Assembly (NCBI RefSeq): GCF_001938945.1
Contig: NZ_MKIO01000048.1
Location: 62,001 to 126,000 of the forward strand
Origin: Xaviernesmea rhizosphaerae
GTDB lineage: Bacteria; Pseudomonadota; Alphaproteobacteria; Rhizobiales; Rhizobiaceae
Reading direction: 5' to 3'
DNA: 64,000 nucleotides
The notes under the pieces were generated by a model. It did no database searches. It had not been told where the DNA came from and saw nothing but the letters and a program-made list of their open reading frames with translations. The translations under genes and the position numbers were made by a program. Positions 26,584 to 34,703 of the stretch are shown piece after piece. How positions within the stretch are numbered: position 1 is the first letter of the stretch; each line of letters opens with the position of its first letter.

Positions 26584-26889
26584 ATGATCCCCGGTGAAAT
26601 CATCGCCGCCCCGGGCGAAATCGAGCTGAACCAGGGCCTCGACACGGTGACCGTCACCGTGTCGAACACCGGCGACCGGCCGGTGCAGGTCGGCAGCCAT
26701 TACCATTTCGCCGAGACCAATGCCGGTCTCGACTTCGACCGCGCAGCCGCGCAGGGCCGGCGGCTGGATATTCCGGCCGGCACGGCCGTGCGCTTCGAGC
26801 CGGGCCAGACCCGCGAGGTGACGCTGATCCCCTTCCAGGGCAAGCGCGCGATCTATGGCTTCCGCCAGAAGGTCATGGGCTCCCTGTGA
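26584..26889 (+). CDS. ureB: Urease beta subunit
   Basis: This 101-residue protein starts MIPGEIIAAPGEIELNQG; the start at 26584 has a strong AAGGAGG site at 26569-26575. Family blocks are GDRPVQVGSHYHFAETN, LDFDRAAAQGRRLDIPAGTA and RFEPGQTREVTLIPFQGKR. Its stop overlaps the start of the LprI-like gene. In this cluster ureB is separated from ureC by three other genes. Confidence 0.98.
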   Translation: MIPGEIIAAPGEIELNQGLDTVTVTVSNTGDRPVQVGSHYHFAETNAGLDFDRAAAQGRRLDIPAGTAVRFEPGQTREVTLIPFQGKRAIYGFRQKVMGSL

Positions 26890-27332
26890 GAAAAGCGACA
26901 TCCCGCGCGAGCGCTTTGGCCCTGCTGTGCGGCCTTGTTGCAGGTCTTTGCGGTACGCGCGCGCAGGCGCAGGACGCGCCGCAGATCGATTGCGAGCAGG
27001 CGGAATCGCAGATGGAACTGAACTACTGCGCCGATCAGGATTACGCCGAGGCCGACCAGGCGCTGAACGAGACCTATCGCCAGGCGATGACGCGGCTGCG
27101 CAAGGCCGATGCCGATCTTGCCGCCACGCCGGGCGCCGAGGCTGGGGCGGTGGAGGCGCTGAAAGCCGCCCAGCGCGGCTGGATCGCCTATCGCGACGGC
27201 CAATGCATCCTGGCTGGCCTTCCCGTGCGCGGCGGCACGATGGAGCCGATGCTGGTGCTGAACTGCCAGGCGGATCTGACGCGCAAGCGCACGCAGGAAC
27301 TGAAGGAAACAATCGCCGCTCTGGATCAATAG
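26886..27332 (+). CDS. LprI/DUF1311-like secreted protein
   Basis: This is a 148-residue protein with a GTG start overlapping the ureB stop (GTGA). A signal peptide (about 1-29, cleavage after RAQAQ or AQA) is followed by a DUF1311 (lysozyme inhibitor LprI N-terminal) domain: CEQAESQMELNYCADQDYAE, then LRKAD, AQRGWIAYRDGQC and a final conserved Cys (LNCQADLTRKRTQEL). Four cysteines likely form two disulfides in the periplasm. Overlap with ureB implies co-translation, but no urease role is known for the family. Confidence 0.82.
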   Translation: MRKATSRASALALLCGLVAGLCGTRAQAQDAPQIDCEQAESQMELNYCADQDYAEADQALNETYRQAMTRLRKADADLAATPGAEAGAVEALKAAQRGWIAYRDGQCILAGLPVRGGTMEPMLVLNCQADLTRKRTQELKETIAALDQ

Positions 27333-27477
27333 GCTTGACGGCAGGAAGGCGACGAGACGGAAGGAAAGCGGGTCGATCATGCAAAGGGGTGGTAGAATGA
27401 TGGCGGTCTCAGTGGCTCTTGGGCCAGAGGAGCCCTGCCGCTTTTCCATCCCCAGGTCTTGAATCGAGGATTTCGCC

Positions 27478-27741
27478 ATGTCGAGCACCGTTCGCATCAC
27501 CTCGAAAAACCAGATCACCCTGCCGTCAGAGGTGCGGCGTGCGCTGGGCATCGCCGCTGGCGGACGCGTTCAGTTGATCGTGGAGGAGGGCGGAAAGGTC
27601 TCCATCGTCGCGAAGAAGACAGGATTGCGTCATCTCAAGGGCTTGTTTGCCAAGGTCGGCGCACCTGTCGACGTCGATCAGGCCATTGCCGAGACCGTCG
27701 AGCGTCGCGCCGCCGGCGACAGGCAGGAGGAGGATCCATGA
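27478..27741 (+). CDS. AbrB/SpoVT-family antitoxin
   Basis: This is an 87-residue protein. The N-terminal ~48 residues are an AbrB/MazE-type swapped-hairpin DNA-binding fold (STVRITSKNQITLPSEVRRA, then LGIAAGGRVQLIVEEGGKVS). The acidic C-terminal tail (VERRAAGDRQEEDP) is the expected toxin-binding part. Its stop overlaps the PIN toxin start (ATGA), the standard antitoxin-toxin order. The pair lies inside the urease operon between ureB and ureC. Confidence 0.88.
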   Translation: MSSTVRITSKNQITLPSEVRRALGIAAGGRVQLIVEEGGKVSIVAKKTGLRHLKGLFAKVGAPVDVDQAIAETVERRAAGDRQEEDP

Positions 27742-28145
27742 TCGGGCTCGATACCAACCTGCTGGTCCGCTACATCCTGGATGATGATCCCCATTGGTCG
27801 CCCATCGTCACGCGCTTCCTTGACGACAATCTCTCGCCCGAGCGTCCCGGCTATATCAATCCGGTCACGCTGGCCGAGCTCGTCTGGGTCTTGCGGCGCC
27901 AGCCCGGCTATGATCGCGCGCGGCTCGCTGACGTGATCGATGGCCTCCTTGTCTCCGATAGCCTGATCCTTGGTGAAGCGGATGCCGTAGCCCGCGCGCT
28001 CTCCGGCTTCCGGGCTGGCACCGCAGGCTTTGCCGATCACCTCATTGCCGAACTGAACCAGGCCGCCGGTGCCGTGCGCACGGTTACGCTCGATCGCGCA
28101 GCCGCCAAGAACCCTCCCTTCGTTCCTCTGTCCCAGGAAGCTTGA
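27738..28145 (+). CDS. PIN-domain (VapC-type) toxin
   Basis: This is a 135-residue PIN-domain ribonuclease. The acidic residues expected for metal binding are visible: Asp5 in MIGLDTNLLVRYI, Glu47 in VTLAELVWVL, Asp100 in GFADHLIAE and Asp119 in TLDRAAAK. VapC proteins cleave tRNA or rRNA when the antitoxin is lost. The stop codon is 2 bases before the ureC ATG, and the ureC ribosome site lies in the last codons of this gene. So the module is embedded in the urease transcript, not merely adjacent. Confidence 0.9.
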   Translation: MIGLDTNLLVRYILDDDPHWSPIVTRFLDDNLSPERPGYINPVTLAELVWVLRRQPGYDRARLADVIDGLLVSDSLILGEADAVARALSGFRAGTAGFADHLIAELNQAAGAVRTVTLDRAAAKNPPFVPLSQEA

Positions 28146-28147
28146 CG

Positions 28148-29860
28148 ATGCCCTACAAAATGTCCCGCGCGGCCTATGCCGGCATGTTTGGCCCGACCAC
28201 CGGCGACAGGGTGCGCCTGGCCGATACCGAACTGTTCATCGAGGTGGAGAAGGACTTCACCACCTATGGCGACGAGGTGAAGTTTGGCGGCGGCAAGGTC
28301 ATTCGCGATGGCATGGGCCAGAGCCAGGTGACGCGGGCCGAGGGTGCGGTGGATACGGTGATCACCAATGCGCTGATCGTCGATCACTGGGGCATCGTCA
28401 AGGCCGATGTCGGCTTGAAGGACGGGCTGATCGTCGCCATCGGCAAGGCCGGCAATCCCGATACCCAGCCCAATGTCGATATCATCGTCGGCCCCGGCAC
28501 GGAGGCGATCGCGGGCGAAGGCAAGATCCTGACCGCCGGCGGCATGGACAGCCATATCCACTTCATCTGCCCGCAGCAGATCGAGGAAGCGCTGATGTCA
28601 GGGCTGACCTGCATGCTCGGCGGCGGCACCGGGCCGGCCCACGGCACGCTGGCCACCACCTGCACGCCTGGCCCCTGGCACATCGCCCGGATGATCGAGG
28701 CGGCCGACGCCTTCCCGATGAACCTCGCCTTTGCCGGCAAGGGCAATGCCTCGCTGCCCGGCGCGCTCACCGAAATGGTGCTGGGCGGCGCTACCTCGCT
28801 GAAGCTGCACGAGGATTGGGGCACGACGCCGGCGGCCATCGATTGCTGCCTGTCGGTTGCCGATGAATATGACGTGCAGGTGATGATCCACACAGACACG
28901 CTGAACGAAAGCGGCTTCGTCGAGGATTCCATCGCCGCGCTGAAGGGCCGCACGATCCATGCCTTCCACACGGAAGGTGCGGGCGGCGGCCACGCGCCCG
29001 ATATCATCAAGATCTGCGGCCAGCCGAACGTCATCCCGTCCTCGACCAATCCGACGCGGCCCTACACCGTCAACACGCTGGCCGAGCATCTGGACATGCT
29101 GATGGTCTGCCACCATCTGTCGCCCTCGATCCCCGAGGATATCGCCTTTGCCGAAAGCCGCATCCGCAAGGAGACCATCGCGGCCGAGGATATTCTCCAC
29201 GATATCGGCGCCTTCTCGATCATCTCCTCCGACAGCCAGGCCATGGGCCGCGTCGGCGAGGTGGCGATCCGCACCTGGCAGACGGCGGATAAGATGAAGC
29301 GCCAGCGCGGCCGGCTGAAGGAAGAGACGGGCGACAATGACAATCTGCGCGTCAAGCGCTATATCGCCAAATATACGATCAACCCGGCCATCGCCCATGG
29401 TCTGTCCCACGCGATCGGCTCAATCGAAATCGGCAAGCGCGCCGATCTCGTGCTGTGGAGCCCGGCCTTCTTCGGCGTGAAGCCGGATATGGTGCTGCTC
29501 GGCGGCATGATCGCGGCCGCGCCGATGGGCGACCCCAACGCCTCGATCCCGACGCCGCAGCCGGTGCATTACCGGCCGATGTTCGGCTCCTTCGGCAAGG
29601 CGCGCACCAATTCCTCCGTGACCTTCGTCAGCCAAGCCGCGCTCGATGCCGGGCTTGCGGCGCGCCTCGGCGTGTCGAAGAAGCTGATGGCGGTCAAGAA
29701 CACCCGCGGCGGCATCGGCAAGGCCTCGATGATCCACAACAGCCTGACACCGGTGATAGAGGTCGATCCCGAGACCTATGAGGTGCGGGCCAATGGCGAG
29801 CTTCTGACCTGTGAGCCGGCGACGGTTTTGCCGATGGCGCAGCGCTATTTCCTGTTCTGA
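28148..29860 (+). CDS. ureC: Urease alpha subunit (catalytic)
   Basis: This is a 570-residue protein starting MPYKMSRAAYAGMFGPTTGD at 28148, with AGGAAG 7 bases upstream. All dinickel site residues are present: His136 and His138 (DSHIHF), carbamylated Lys219 (SLKLHEDWG), His248 (IHTDTLNE), His274 (HAFHTEG) and Asp362 (SDSQAMGRVG). Flap residues Cys321-His322-His323 (VCHHLSPSIPEDIAF) are also there. Numbers are all two above the Klebsiella enzyme. It hydrolyses urea to ammonia and carbamate in the cytoplasm. Confidence 0.99.
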   Translation: MPYKMSRAAYAGMFGPTTGDRVRLADTELFIEVEKDFTTYGDEVKFGGGKVIRDGMGQSQVTRAEGAVDTVITNALIVDHWGIVKADVGLKDGLIVAIGKAGNPDTQPNVDIIVGPGTEAIAGEGKILTAGGMDSHIHFICPQQIEEALMSGLTCMLGGGTGPAHGTLATTCTPGPWHIARMIEAADAFPMNLAFAGKGNASLPGALTEMVLGGATSLKLHEDWGTTPAAIDCCLSVADEYDVQVMIHTDTLNESGFVEDSIAALKGRTIHAFHTEGAGGGHAPDIIKICGQPNVIPSSTNPTRPYTVNTLAEHLDMLMVCHHLSPSIPEDIAFAESRIRKETIAAEDILHDIGAFSIISSDSQAMGRVGEVAIRTWQTADKMKRQRGRLKEETGDNDNLRVKRYIAKYTINPAIAHGLSHAIGSIEIGKRADLVLWSPAFFGVKPDMVLLGGMIAAAPMGDPNASIPTPQPVHYRPMFGSFGKARTNSSVTFVSQAALDAGLAARLGVSKKLMAVKNTRGGIGKASMIHNSLTPVIEVDPETYEVRANGELLTCEPATVLPMAQRYFLF

Positions 29861-29903
29861 TCGAACCGGGCACCGAACCTTGCGCCCTGGCTGGAGAGTG
29901 GCC

Positions 29904-30575
29904 ATGCATTCGTTGAAACGGATGCTGCTGGGGCTATTGATCATCGCGGCGATTGCGGCAGCGGGAACCTTGATCCCGAGGCCGCTTTTTTCCCGATCAT
30001 CCTTGGCCGCTGATGGCGCGGCGCGACAGGTTCTCGTCCTCTCCAACCCGATCCACACCGATCTCGCTTTTCCCGTTGATGATGAAACGCTGGCCCGATT
30101 TCCGTTTCTGGAGGCGTCTGGACTACCGGTTCGACACCCGCTGGCCCGCTGGGTGATTTTCGGATGGGGTGGCCGGTCGTTTTACCTGGAAACGCCAAGC
30201 TGGGCCGAGCTGAAAGCGCTTCCGGTCCTTCGTTCGCTGACCGTCGATCAATCCGTCATGCATGTCGAAGTCCTCGGAGAGATCGATCTGAACAATCCGG
30301 CGGTCTACAGCCTGTCAGTCGGCGAGGATGATTTCGCACACATGGCCGGGACGATCGCGGAGTCTTTCCGCATGGCCGGCGGCAAGCCGGAGGTCATTTT
30401 CGGAAGATCCTATGGCCGCTCGGATCTCTTCTTCGAGGCGAATGGCCGATTCAACGCGCTTCTCGGCTGCAATACCTGGACCGCGCGGGTGTTGCGGGAT
30501 GGAGGGTTGAGAACGGGCTTCTGGAACCCCTTGCCGGCTTCGCTGACGCTTTCGCTGTCCTTGTTCAACAAGTGA
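29904..30575 (+). CDS. TIGR02117/DUF2459 family protein (urease-region conserved hypothetical)
   Basis: This is a 223-residue protein starting after GGAGAG. One N-terminal membrane helix or signal anchor (MLLGLLIIAAIAAAGTLI) precedes a periplasmic domain of the DUF2459 family, whose TIGR02117 members are named for their frequent place in urease regions. Family blocks are LSNPIHTDLAFPVDDET, RWVIFGWGGRSFYLETPSW, GRSYGRSDLFFEANGRFN and CNTWTARVLRDGGLRTGFWN. The Asn-Thr-Trp and conserved Cys/His suggest a papain-like (NlpC/P60-related) fold, but activity is unproven. Confidence 0.82.
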   Translation: MHSLKRMLLGLLIIAAIAAAGTLIPRPLFSRSSLAADGAARQVLVLSNPIHTDLAFPVDDETLARFPFLEASGLPVRHPLARWVIFGWGGRSFYLETPSWAELKALPVLRSLTVDQSVMHVEVLGEIDLNNPAVYSLSVGEDDFAHMAGTIAESFRMAGGKPEVIFGRSYGRSDLFFEANGRFNALLGCNTWTARVLRDGGLRTGFWNPLPASLTLSLSLFNK

Positions 30576-30627
30576 TGGCAGCCCCGGCAAGGAGGGCGAG
30601 AGCGGGCTCAGCTGCCAGGTTGGCTTT

Positions 30628-30680
30628 TGAGGAATCCGGCCGGAAGCTGGAACCGGTTGTCGGAAAAATCCAGTGCCCCA
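30628..30680 (+). repeat. Degenerate RIME-like repeat, copy E
   Basis: The segment GAATCCGGCCGGAAGCTGG with AACCGGTTGTCGGAAAAATC matches the first half of the window-wide repeat with several changes; the second arm is not recognisable. It lies between the TIGR02117 gene and the peroxiredoxin. Confidence 0.5.
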
Positions 30681-30823
30681 GCCATGCGCCAGCCGAATAG
30701 CTCCTATGCGCTGGTGTTGAAATCGGCCTTTTCTGCTGCGCTGCATCCAAAAAATGATTATCTGGAACAAGTATTGCTTCCCCGGCCCCGGCGGGGCGCG
30801 TTCATTTTGGAAGGAGACGATCC

Positions 30824-31366
30824 ATGCTCATTAACCGCAAAGTGCCCGACGTTACTTTCCGCACGCGGGTTCGCGATGAATCGATCGGCGGTCCCAATCC
30901 CTATCGCTGGCAGGATGTCACGTCTGCGGATTATTTCGCCGGCAAGCGCGTCGTGCTGTTCTCGCTGCCGGGCGCCTTCACGCCCACCTGCTCGACCTAT
31001 CAGCTGCCGGATTACGAGAAGCTGGCGCCGGAGTTCCGCGCGCTCGGCATCGATGCGATCTATTGCCTGTCCGTGAACGACGCCTTCGTCATGAATGCCT
31101 GGGCCAAGAGCCAGAACCTCGAAAACGTTCAGGTCATTCCGGACGGGTCGGGCGAGTTCACCCGCAAGATGGGCATGCTGGTGGCCAAGGACAATCTCGG
31201 TTTCGGCATGCGCTCCTGGCGCTATGCGGCCATCGTCAATGATGGCGTGGTCGAACAGTGGTTCGAGGAAGAAGGCTATAGCGACAATTGCGACAGCGAT
31301 CCCTATGGGCTGTCCTCGCCGCAGAACGTGCTGGCCGCGCTGCAGGAGCGTAAGCTCGCGGCTTAA
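30824..31366 (+). CDS. Peroxiredoxin (Prx5/thioredoxin-dependent type)
   Basis: This is a 180-residue protein with GGAAGGAG upstream. The peroxidatic Cys is Cys56 in the family motif PGAFTPTC, within VVLFSLPGAFTPTCSTYQLP. The fold continues as YCLSVNDAFVMNAWAKSQ and MGMLVAKDNLGFGMRSWRYA, typical of Prx5/AhpE-like two-Cys or one-Cys enzymes that reduce H2O2 and alkyl peroxides. It sits between ureC and ureE but has its own terminator, so it may be an independent unit inserted in the urease region. Confidence 0.95.
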   Translation: MLINRKVPDVTFRTRVRDESIGGPNPYRWQDVTSADYFAGKRVVLFSLPGAFTPTCSTYQLPDYEKLAPEFRALGIDAIYCLSVNDAFVMNAWAKSQNLENVQVIPDGSGEFTRKMGMLVAKDNLGFGMRSWRYAAIVNDGVVEQWFEEEGYSDNCDSDPYGLSSPQNVLAALQERKLAA

Positions 31367-31404
31367 GCGGACCTGCGGCTTCGCCCACCATCCAATCATC
31401 GTCG

Positions 31405-31432
31405 AAGCCGCCTTTCGGGGCGGCTTTTTTTT
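31405..31432 (+). terminator. Rho-independent terminator after the peroxiredoxin
   Basis: AAGCCGCC and GGCGGCTT pair perfectly around a 6-base loop and are followed by a run of eight T. It would separate the ureD-to-peroxiredoxin transcript from ureEFG. Confidence 0.9.
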
Positions 31433-31433
31433 G

Positions 31434-31533
31434 AAGCATCTGACCGAAAGGTGAGACGCCGTTTTCGGAAAAATCCGGCGCAAAAGCAAAGTCCTGGAGC
31501 ATCGGACTTCATAGGGTTCTCCGTCCGATGCTC
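31434..31533 (+). repeat. RIME-like repeat, copy F, before ureE
   Basis: GAAGCATCTGACCGAAAGGT, GCCGTTTTCGGAAAAATCCG, GCGCAAAAGCAAAG, GGAGCATCGGACTTCATAGG and a closing CCGTCCGATGCTCTC: the full order of the family blocks. It begins 2 bases after the terminator. The following ~210 bases to ureE hold no supported gene. Confidence 0.8.
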
Positions 31534-31746
31534 TCGTCGCGCGCCCCGTTCGGCGGCAAAATGGGGATGGCGGCGCTTGGTGCTTTCGCGGGGCCGCCGG
31601 CCGGGCTAGATTGGTCGCTCATCAAGCATGTCGTCGGCCGGCCCTCATGCGGTCGCCGCCGGCGGCATGCCCGGACAAACAGTCCGGCGCGCTGGCATGA
31701 CCGGAAACGGCATGCCGACAGCCGGACATTGCAGATGGCTTGCCTC

Positions 31747-32223
31747 ATGCCCTATCGTTCCACCGAAGTTCTTTCGCCCGGTCCCGCCGATCTCGCGCCG
31801 ATCGCCATCCTGACGCTCGCCCATGATCAGCGCCATGTCCGGCGCAAGCTCATTCATCTGCCGGATGACGATGTGGTCATGCTGGACCTGCGCCAGGCGG
31901 TCATGCTTTCCGATGGCGATCTGCTGGTCCTGGAAGGGGGCGGCCATATCCGCATCGAGGCGGCGGAAGAGCCGCTTTACGAGGTGCGCGGCCACGATGC
32001 CCGCCATCTGACCGAACTGGCCTGGCATCTCGGCAACCGGCATCTGCCGGCGGCAATCGAGGCGGACCGCATCCTGATCCTGCGCGATCCCGTGATGCTG
32101 CCGATGCTCGAGGGCCTCTCGGCCTCGGTCCGCGAGGTGGTGGAGCCTTTCCAGCCGGCCCGCGGCGCCTATCACCATGGCGGTCACGATCATGGGCATG
32201 GCGCGGGCCATTCCCATGGATGA
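31747..32223 (+). CDS. ureE: Urease accessory protein UreE (nickel chaperone)
   Basis: This is a 158-residue protein from the ATG at 31747; an in-frame ATG at 31735 is an alternative, and neither has a strong ribosome site. UreE is a dimeric nickel carrier that hands Ni2+ to UreG/urease. Visible are the N-terminal strand region with HDQRHVRRKLIHLPDDDVVM, the C-terminal metal-binding domain with HDARHLTELAWHLGNRHLPA, and a His-rich tail of about 15 residues (HHGGHDHGHGAGHSHG) that binds extra nickel. The tail overlaps ureF by 8 bases. Confidence 0.95.
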   Translation: MPYRSTEVLSPGPADLAPIAILTLAHDQRHVRRKLIHLPDDDVVMLDLRQAVMLSDGDLLVLEGGGHIRIEAAEEPLYEVRGHDARHLTELAWHLGNRHLPAAIEADRILILRDPVMLPMLEGLSASVREVVEPFQPARGAYHHGGHDHGHGAGHSHG

Positions 32224-32902
32224 AGGTGCCCGGCCTTCGGCTGGCGCGACCACCGCGCTTCTGCGGCTGATGACGTGGATGTCGCCGGCCTTTCCGGTCG
32301 GCGCCTTTTCCTATTCCGGCGGCCTGGAACAGGCGATCGCCAACGGCGCACCCGGCACCGCCGAAGCGCTTTGCGACTGGCTGTCGGCCTCGCTGACCCG
32401 GGGAAGCCTGTGGAACGACGCGGTGCTTCTCGCCGAGGCGCATCGCAGCGTCGGCGATCCCGCGGCACTGGCAGAGGTTGCGGAACTGGCCGAGGCACTG
32501 GCCGGCGGGCGGGAGCGCCATCAGGAAACCTTGCTTCAGGGCAGCGCCTTCCTCACTGCCGCGCAGGCCTGGCCTGAGGTCTCCCTGCCTGCCTTGCCGG
32601 CGGAAACGGCCTATCCCGTGGCGGTCGGCGCGGTTTCGGGCGCGCATGGCGTGGAGCGGGTCGCCGCGATCGCCGCCTATCTCCAGGGCAGTCTGGCGAA
32701 CCAGACCTCGGTGGCGATCCGTTGCGGCCTGATCGGCCAGGTCCAGGCGGTGGCGCTGCTCGCGCGTCTGGAACACCAGGTGGAAGAGATCGCCGATCGG
32801 GCTGCGAAGTCCTCACTGGAGACGCTGGGCACGGCGACCCTTGCCGCGGACATTGCCGTGATGGCGCACGAAACCCTGCCGTCGCGGCTTTTCCGTTCGT
32901 AA
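32216..32902 (+). CDS. ureF: Urease accessory protein UreF
   Basis: This is a 228-residue protein starting inside the ureE tail (ATG at 32216). UreF bridges UreD and UreG and gates GTPase-coupled nickel delivery. Family blocks are LMTWMSPAFPVGAFSYSGGL, EQAIANGAP, GRERHQETLLQGSAF, AVGAVSGAHGV and the C-terminal ADIAVMAHETLPSRLFRS. The next 286 bases to ureG have no supported gene, which is an unusually long gap in this operon. Confidence 0.95.
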   Translation: MDEGARPSAGATTALLRLMTWMSPAFPVGAFSYSGGLEQAIANGAPGTAEALCDWLSASLTRGSLWNDAVLLAEAHRSVGDPAALAEVAELAEALAGGRERHQETLLQGSAFLTAAQAWPEVSLPALPAETAYPVAVGAVSGAHGVERVAAIAAYLQGSLANQTSVAIRCGLIGQVQAVALLARLEHQVEEIADRAAKSSLETLGTATLAADIAVMAHETLPSRLFRS

Positions 32903-33188
32903 GGGTAGAAATTCCGATCGCTTCAGGGCGTGCAGAGGACACTGGTCCGGTGATGACGTCCCGCTGGGCGGCGCACATCAAGGCGGTTGGCAAGACAAGA
33001 ACTCGCGTGCTGATTGTGAGTGTCGGCGACGTCTGAAGAGCAAGGCACGGGCCGGTCAGGCGGCAGCGGGTCGGTTTCCATGGGAGCGGAATTTACGCGG
33101 CCGGGTGGGATTTGAAACAGAACGGAGCCTCGCCGGCGGGACCCATCCGGCGGCGCCGGTGCTCCGGCAAGATGAGAGGAACGGCTTC

Positions 33189-33800
33189 ATGACATCCCAG
33201 AACGGCCCGCTGCGCGTGGGCATTGGCGGCCCGGTGGGGTCCGGCAAGACGGCGCTGACCGACAAGCTCTGCAAGGCCATGCGCGACCATTATTCCGTGG
33301 CGGTGGTCACCAACGACATCTACACCCAGGAGGACGCCGAGGCGCTGGTGCGGATGCAGGCGCTCACCTCCGACCGCATCGTCGGTGTGGAGACGGGCGG
33401 CTGCCCGCACACCGCCATCCGCGAGGATGCGACCATCAACCTGCAGGCGATCGCCGATCTCAACCGCCGCATTCCCGATCTCGATGTCGTCTTCATCGAG
33501 TCCGGCGGCGACAATCTGGCGGCCACCTTCTCGCCCGACCTCGCCGATCTGACGATTTATGTGATCTCGGTCTGCCAGGGCGAGGAAATCCCGCGCAAGG
33601 GCGGCCCCGGGATCACCAAGTCCGACCTGCTCGTCATCAACAAGCGCGACCTTGCCCCCTATGTCGGCGCCGATCTCGATGTGATGGAACGGGACGCCAC
33701 GCGGATGCGCGACAGCAAGCCCTTCGTGTTTTCCGACATGAAGCGGGGCGAAGGCGTCGAGCGGATCGTCGAATTCCTGCGCGTGCAGGGCGGGCTGTGA
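33189..33800 (+). CDS. ureG: Urease accessory GTPase UreG
   Basis: This is a 203-residue protein; the start at 33189 gives MTSQNGPLRVGIGGPVGSGK, with GAGAGGA upstream. The P-loop GPVGSGKT is at about 14-21, the metal-binding Cys-Pro-His motif at 72-74 (ETGGCPHTAIRED), then FIESGGDNLAATFSPDLADL and guanine specificity NKRDLAPYVGADL. UreG hydrolyses GTP while nickel and CO2 are placed in urease. Its stop overlaps the GTG of the next gene. Confidence 0.98.
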   Translation: MTSQNGPLRVGIGGPVGSGKTALTDKLCKAMRDHYSVAVVTNDIYTQEDAEALVRMQALTSDRIVGVETGGCPHTAIREDATINLQAIADLNRRIPDLDVVFIESGGDNLAATFSPDLADLTIYVISVCQGEEIPRKGGPGITKSDLLVINKRDLAPYVGADLDVMERDATRMRDSKPFVFSDMKRGEGVERIVEFLRVQGGL

Positions 33801-34627
33801 CGGGCATGGGCGGGGTCGCGCAATCCTTCGGACCTTTTTCGGTCACGCGGTTGATCGACGGCGTGTTCGAGGCGCCGGTCGCGGATCTGCGCCATCTTGG
33901 CGGGAGCGGGCCGCTTGCGGCCTTCACCGCCGGGGTGGCCGGATCGACGTTGCCGATGGACGTGAATTGCTTCCTGCTGCGCAGTGCCGAGGGGTTGACG
34001 CTGGTTGATGCCGGCTGCGGGAGCGCCTGGGGCGCGCGCTATGGCCATGCCCGCGCGGCCATGAAGGAGGCCGGCATTGATCCCGGCGACATTGACCGCG
34101 TTCTGATCACCCATCTTCATGGGGACCACGCGCTGGGCCTGATCGAGGGCGAATCGGCCTATTTTCCCCGCGCCGAGATCATCATTCCCGCCCGCGACTT
34201 TGCCTTCTTCACCGATGAGGCGCAGCGTGCGGCCGTTCCGGCAGCCCGGCGCGGCGGCTTCGACGTGGCGGCCCGGGTGCGCCGCGCCTATGGCGACCGC
34301 ATCCGGCTTGTCGGCGAAGGAGCGGTGACCGAGGGGATCGTGCTGCTCCCATTGCCCGGACACACGCCGGGACAGGCCGGCTATCGGCTCGGGTCTGGGG
34401 AGAACGCGCTGGTCATCATCGGCGATGCGCTGCATCTCGCGGAGGCTCAGGCCGCAGATCCCGATCTCGGCTTTATTTATGACGTCGATCCCGTGATCGC
34501 AGGCGACACACGGCGCAGGCTTCTGGGCGAGGCCGCGGAACAGGGTTGGGCCCTTGCCGGTGGTCATCTGCCCGGCATTCTGCGAGCCCGCGCGACCGAA
34601 GGACGCTTTGTGCTGACGGCGGTTTGA
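33797..34627 (+). CDS. Metallo-beta-lactamase-fold hydrolase
   Basis: This is a 276-residue protein with a GTG start overlapping ureG (GTGA); an ATG at 33806 is an alternative. The MBL metal motif HLHGDH is at 106-111 (DRVLITHLHGDHALG). Further ligands are in LPLPGHTPGQAGY (His), IIGDALHLAE (Asp) and the late AGGHLPG (His). The MDVNCFLLRSAEGLTLVDAG core is typical of the AHL-lactonase/SdsA-like MBL branch. Co-translation with ureG is suggestive, but the substrate is unknown. It is followed by a strong terminator that ends the urea island. Confidence 0.9.
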   Translation: MTGMGGVAQSFGPFSVTRLIDGVFEAPVADLRHLGGSGPLAAFTAGVAGSTLPMDVNCFLLRSAEGLTLVDAGCGSAWGARYGHARAAMKEAGIDPGDIDRVLITHLHGDHALGLIEGESAYFPRAEIIIPARDFAFFTDEAQRAAVPAARRGGFDVAARVRRAYGDRIRLVGEGAVTEGIVLLPLPGHTPGQAGYRLGSGENALVIIGDALHLAEAQAADPDLGFIYDVDPVIAGDTRRRLLGEAAEQGWALAGGHLPGILRARATEGRFVLTAV

Positions 34628-34656
34628 CCAAAACCTGACCCGCTCAACCCAATCAA

Positions 34657-34700
34657 CCCTTGTGCCGGCGCGTGGAGGACGCGCCGGCACAAGGGTTTTT
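34657..34700 (+). terminator. Strong terminator at the end of the urea island
   Basis: A perfect 16-bp stem (CCCTTGTGCCGGCGCG with its complement at 34680-34695), a 7-base loop, then TTTTT. It lies between the convergent MBL and RND genes and may end transcripts from both sides, though only the plus side has a clean T run. Confidence 0.92.
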
Positions 34701-34703
34701 ACC

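Noticed and set aside
32903..33188. Possible small gene between ureF and ureG
   Set aside because: Open frames here lack ribosome sites and family patterns; left as a gap.
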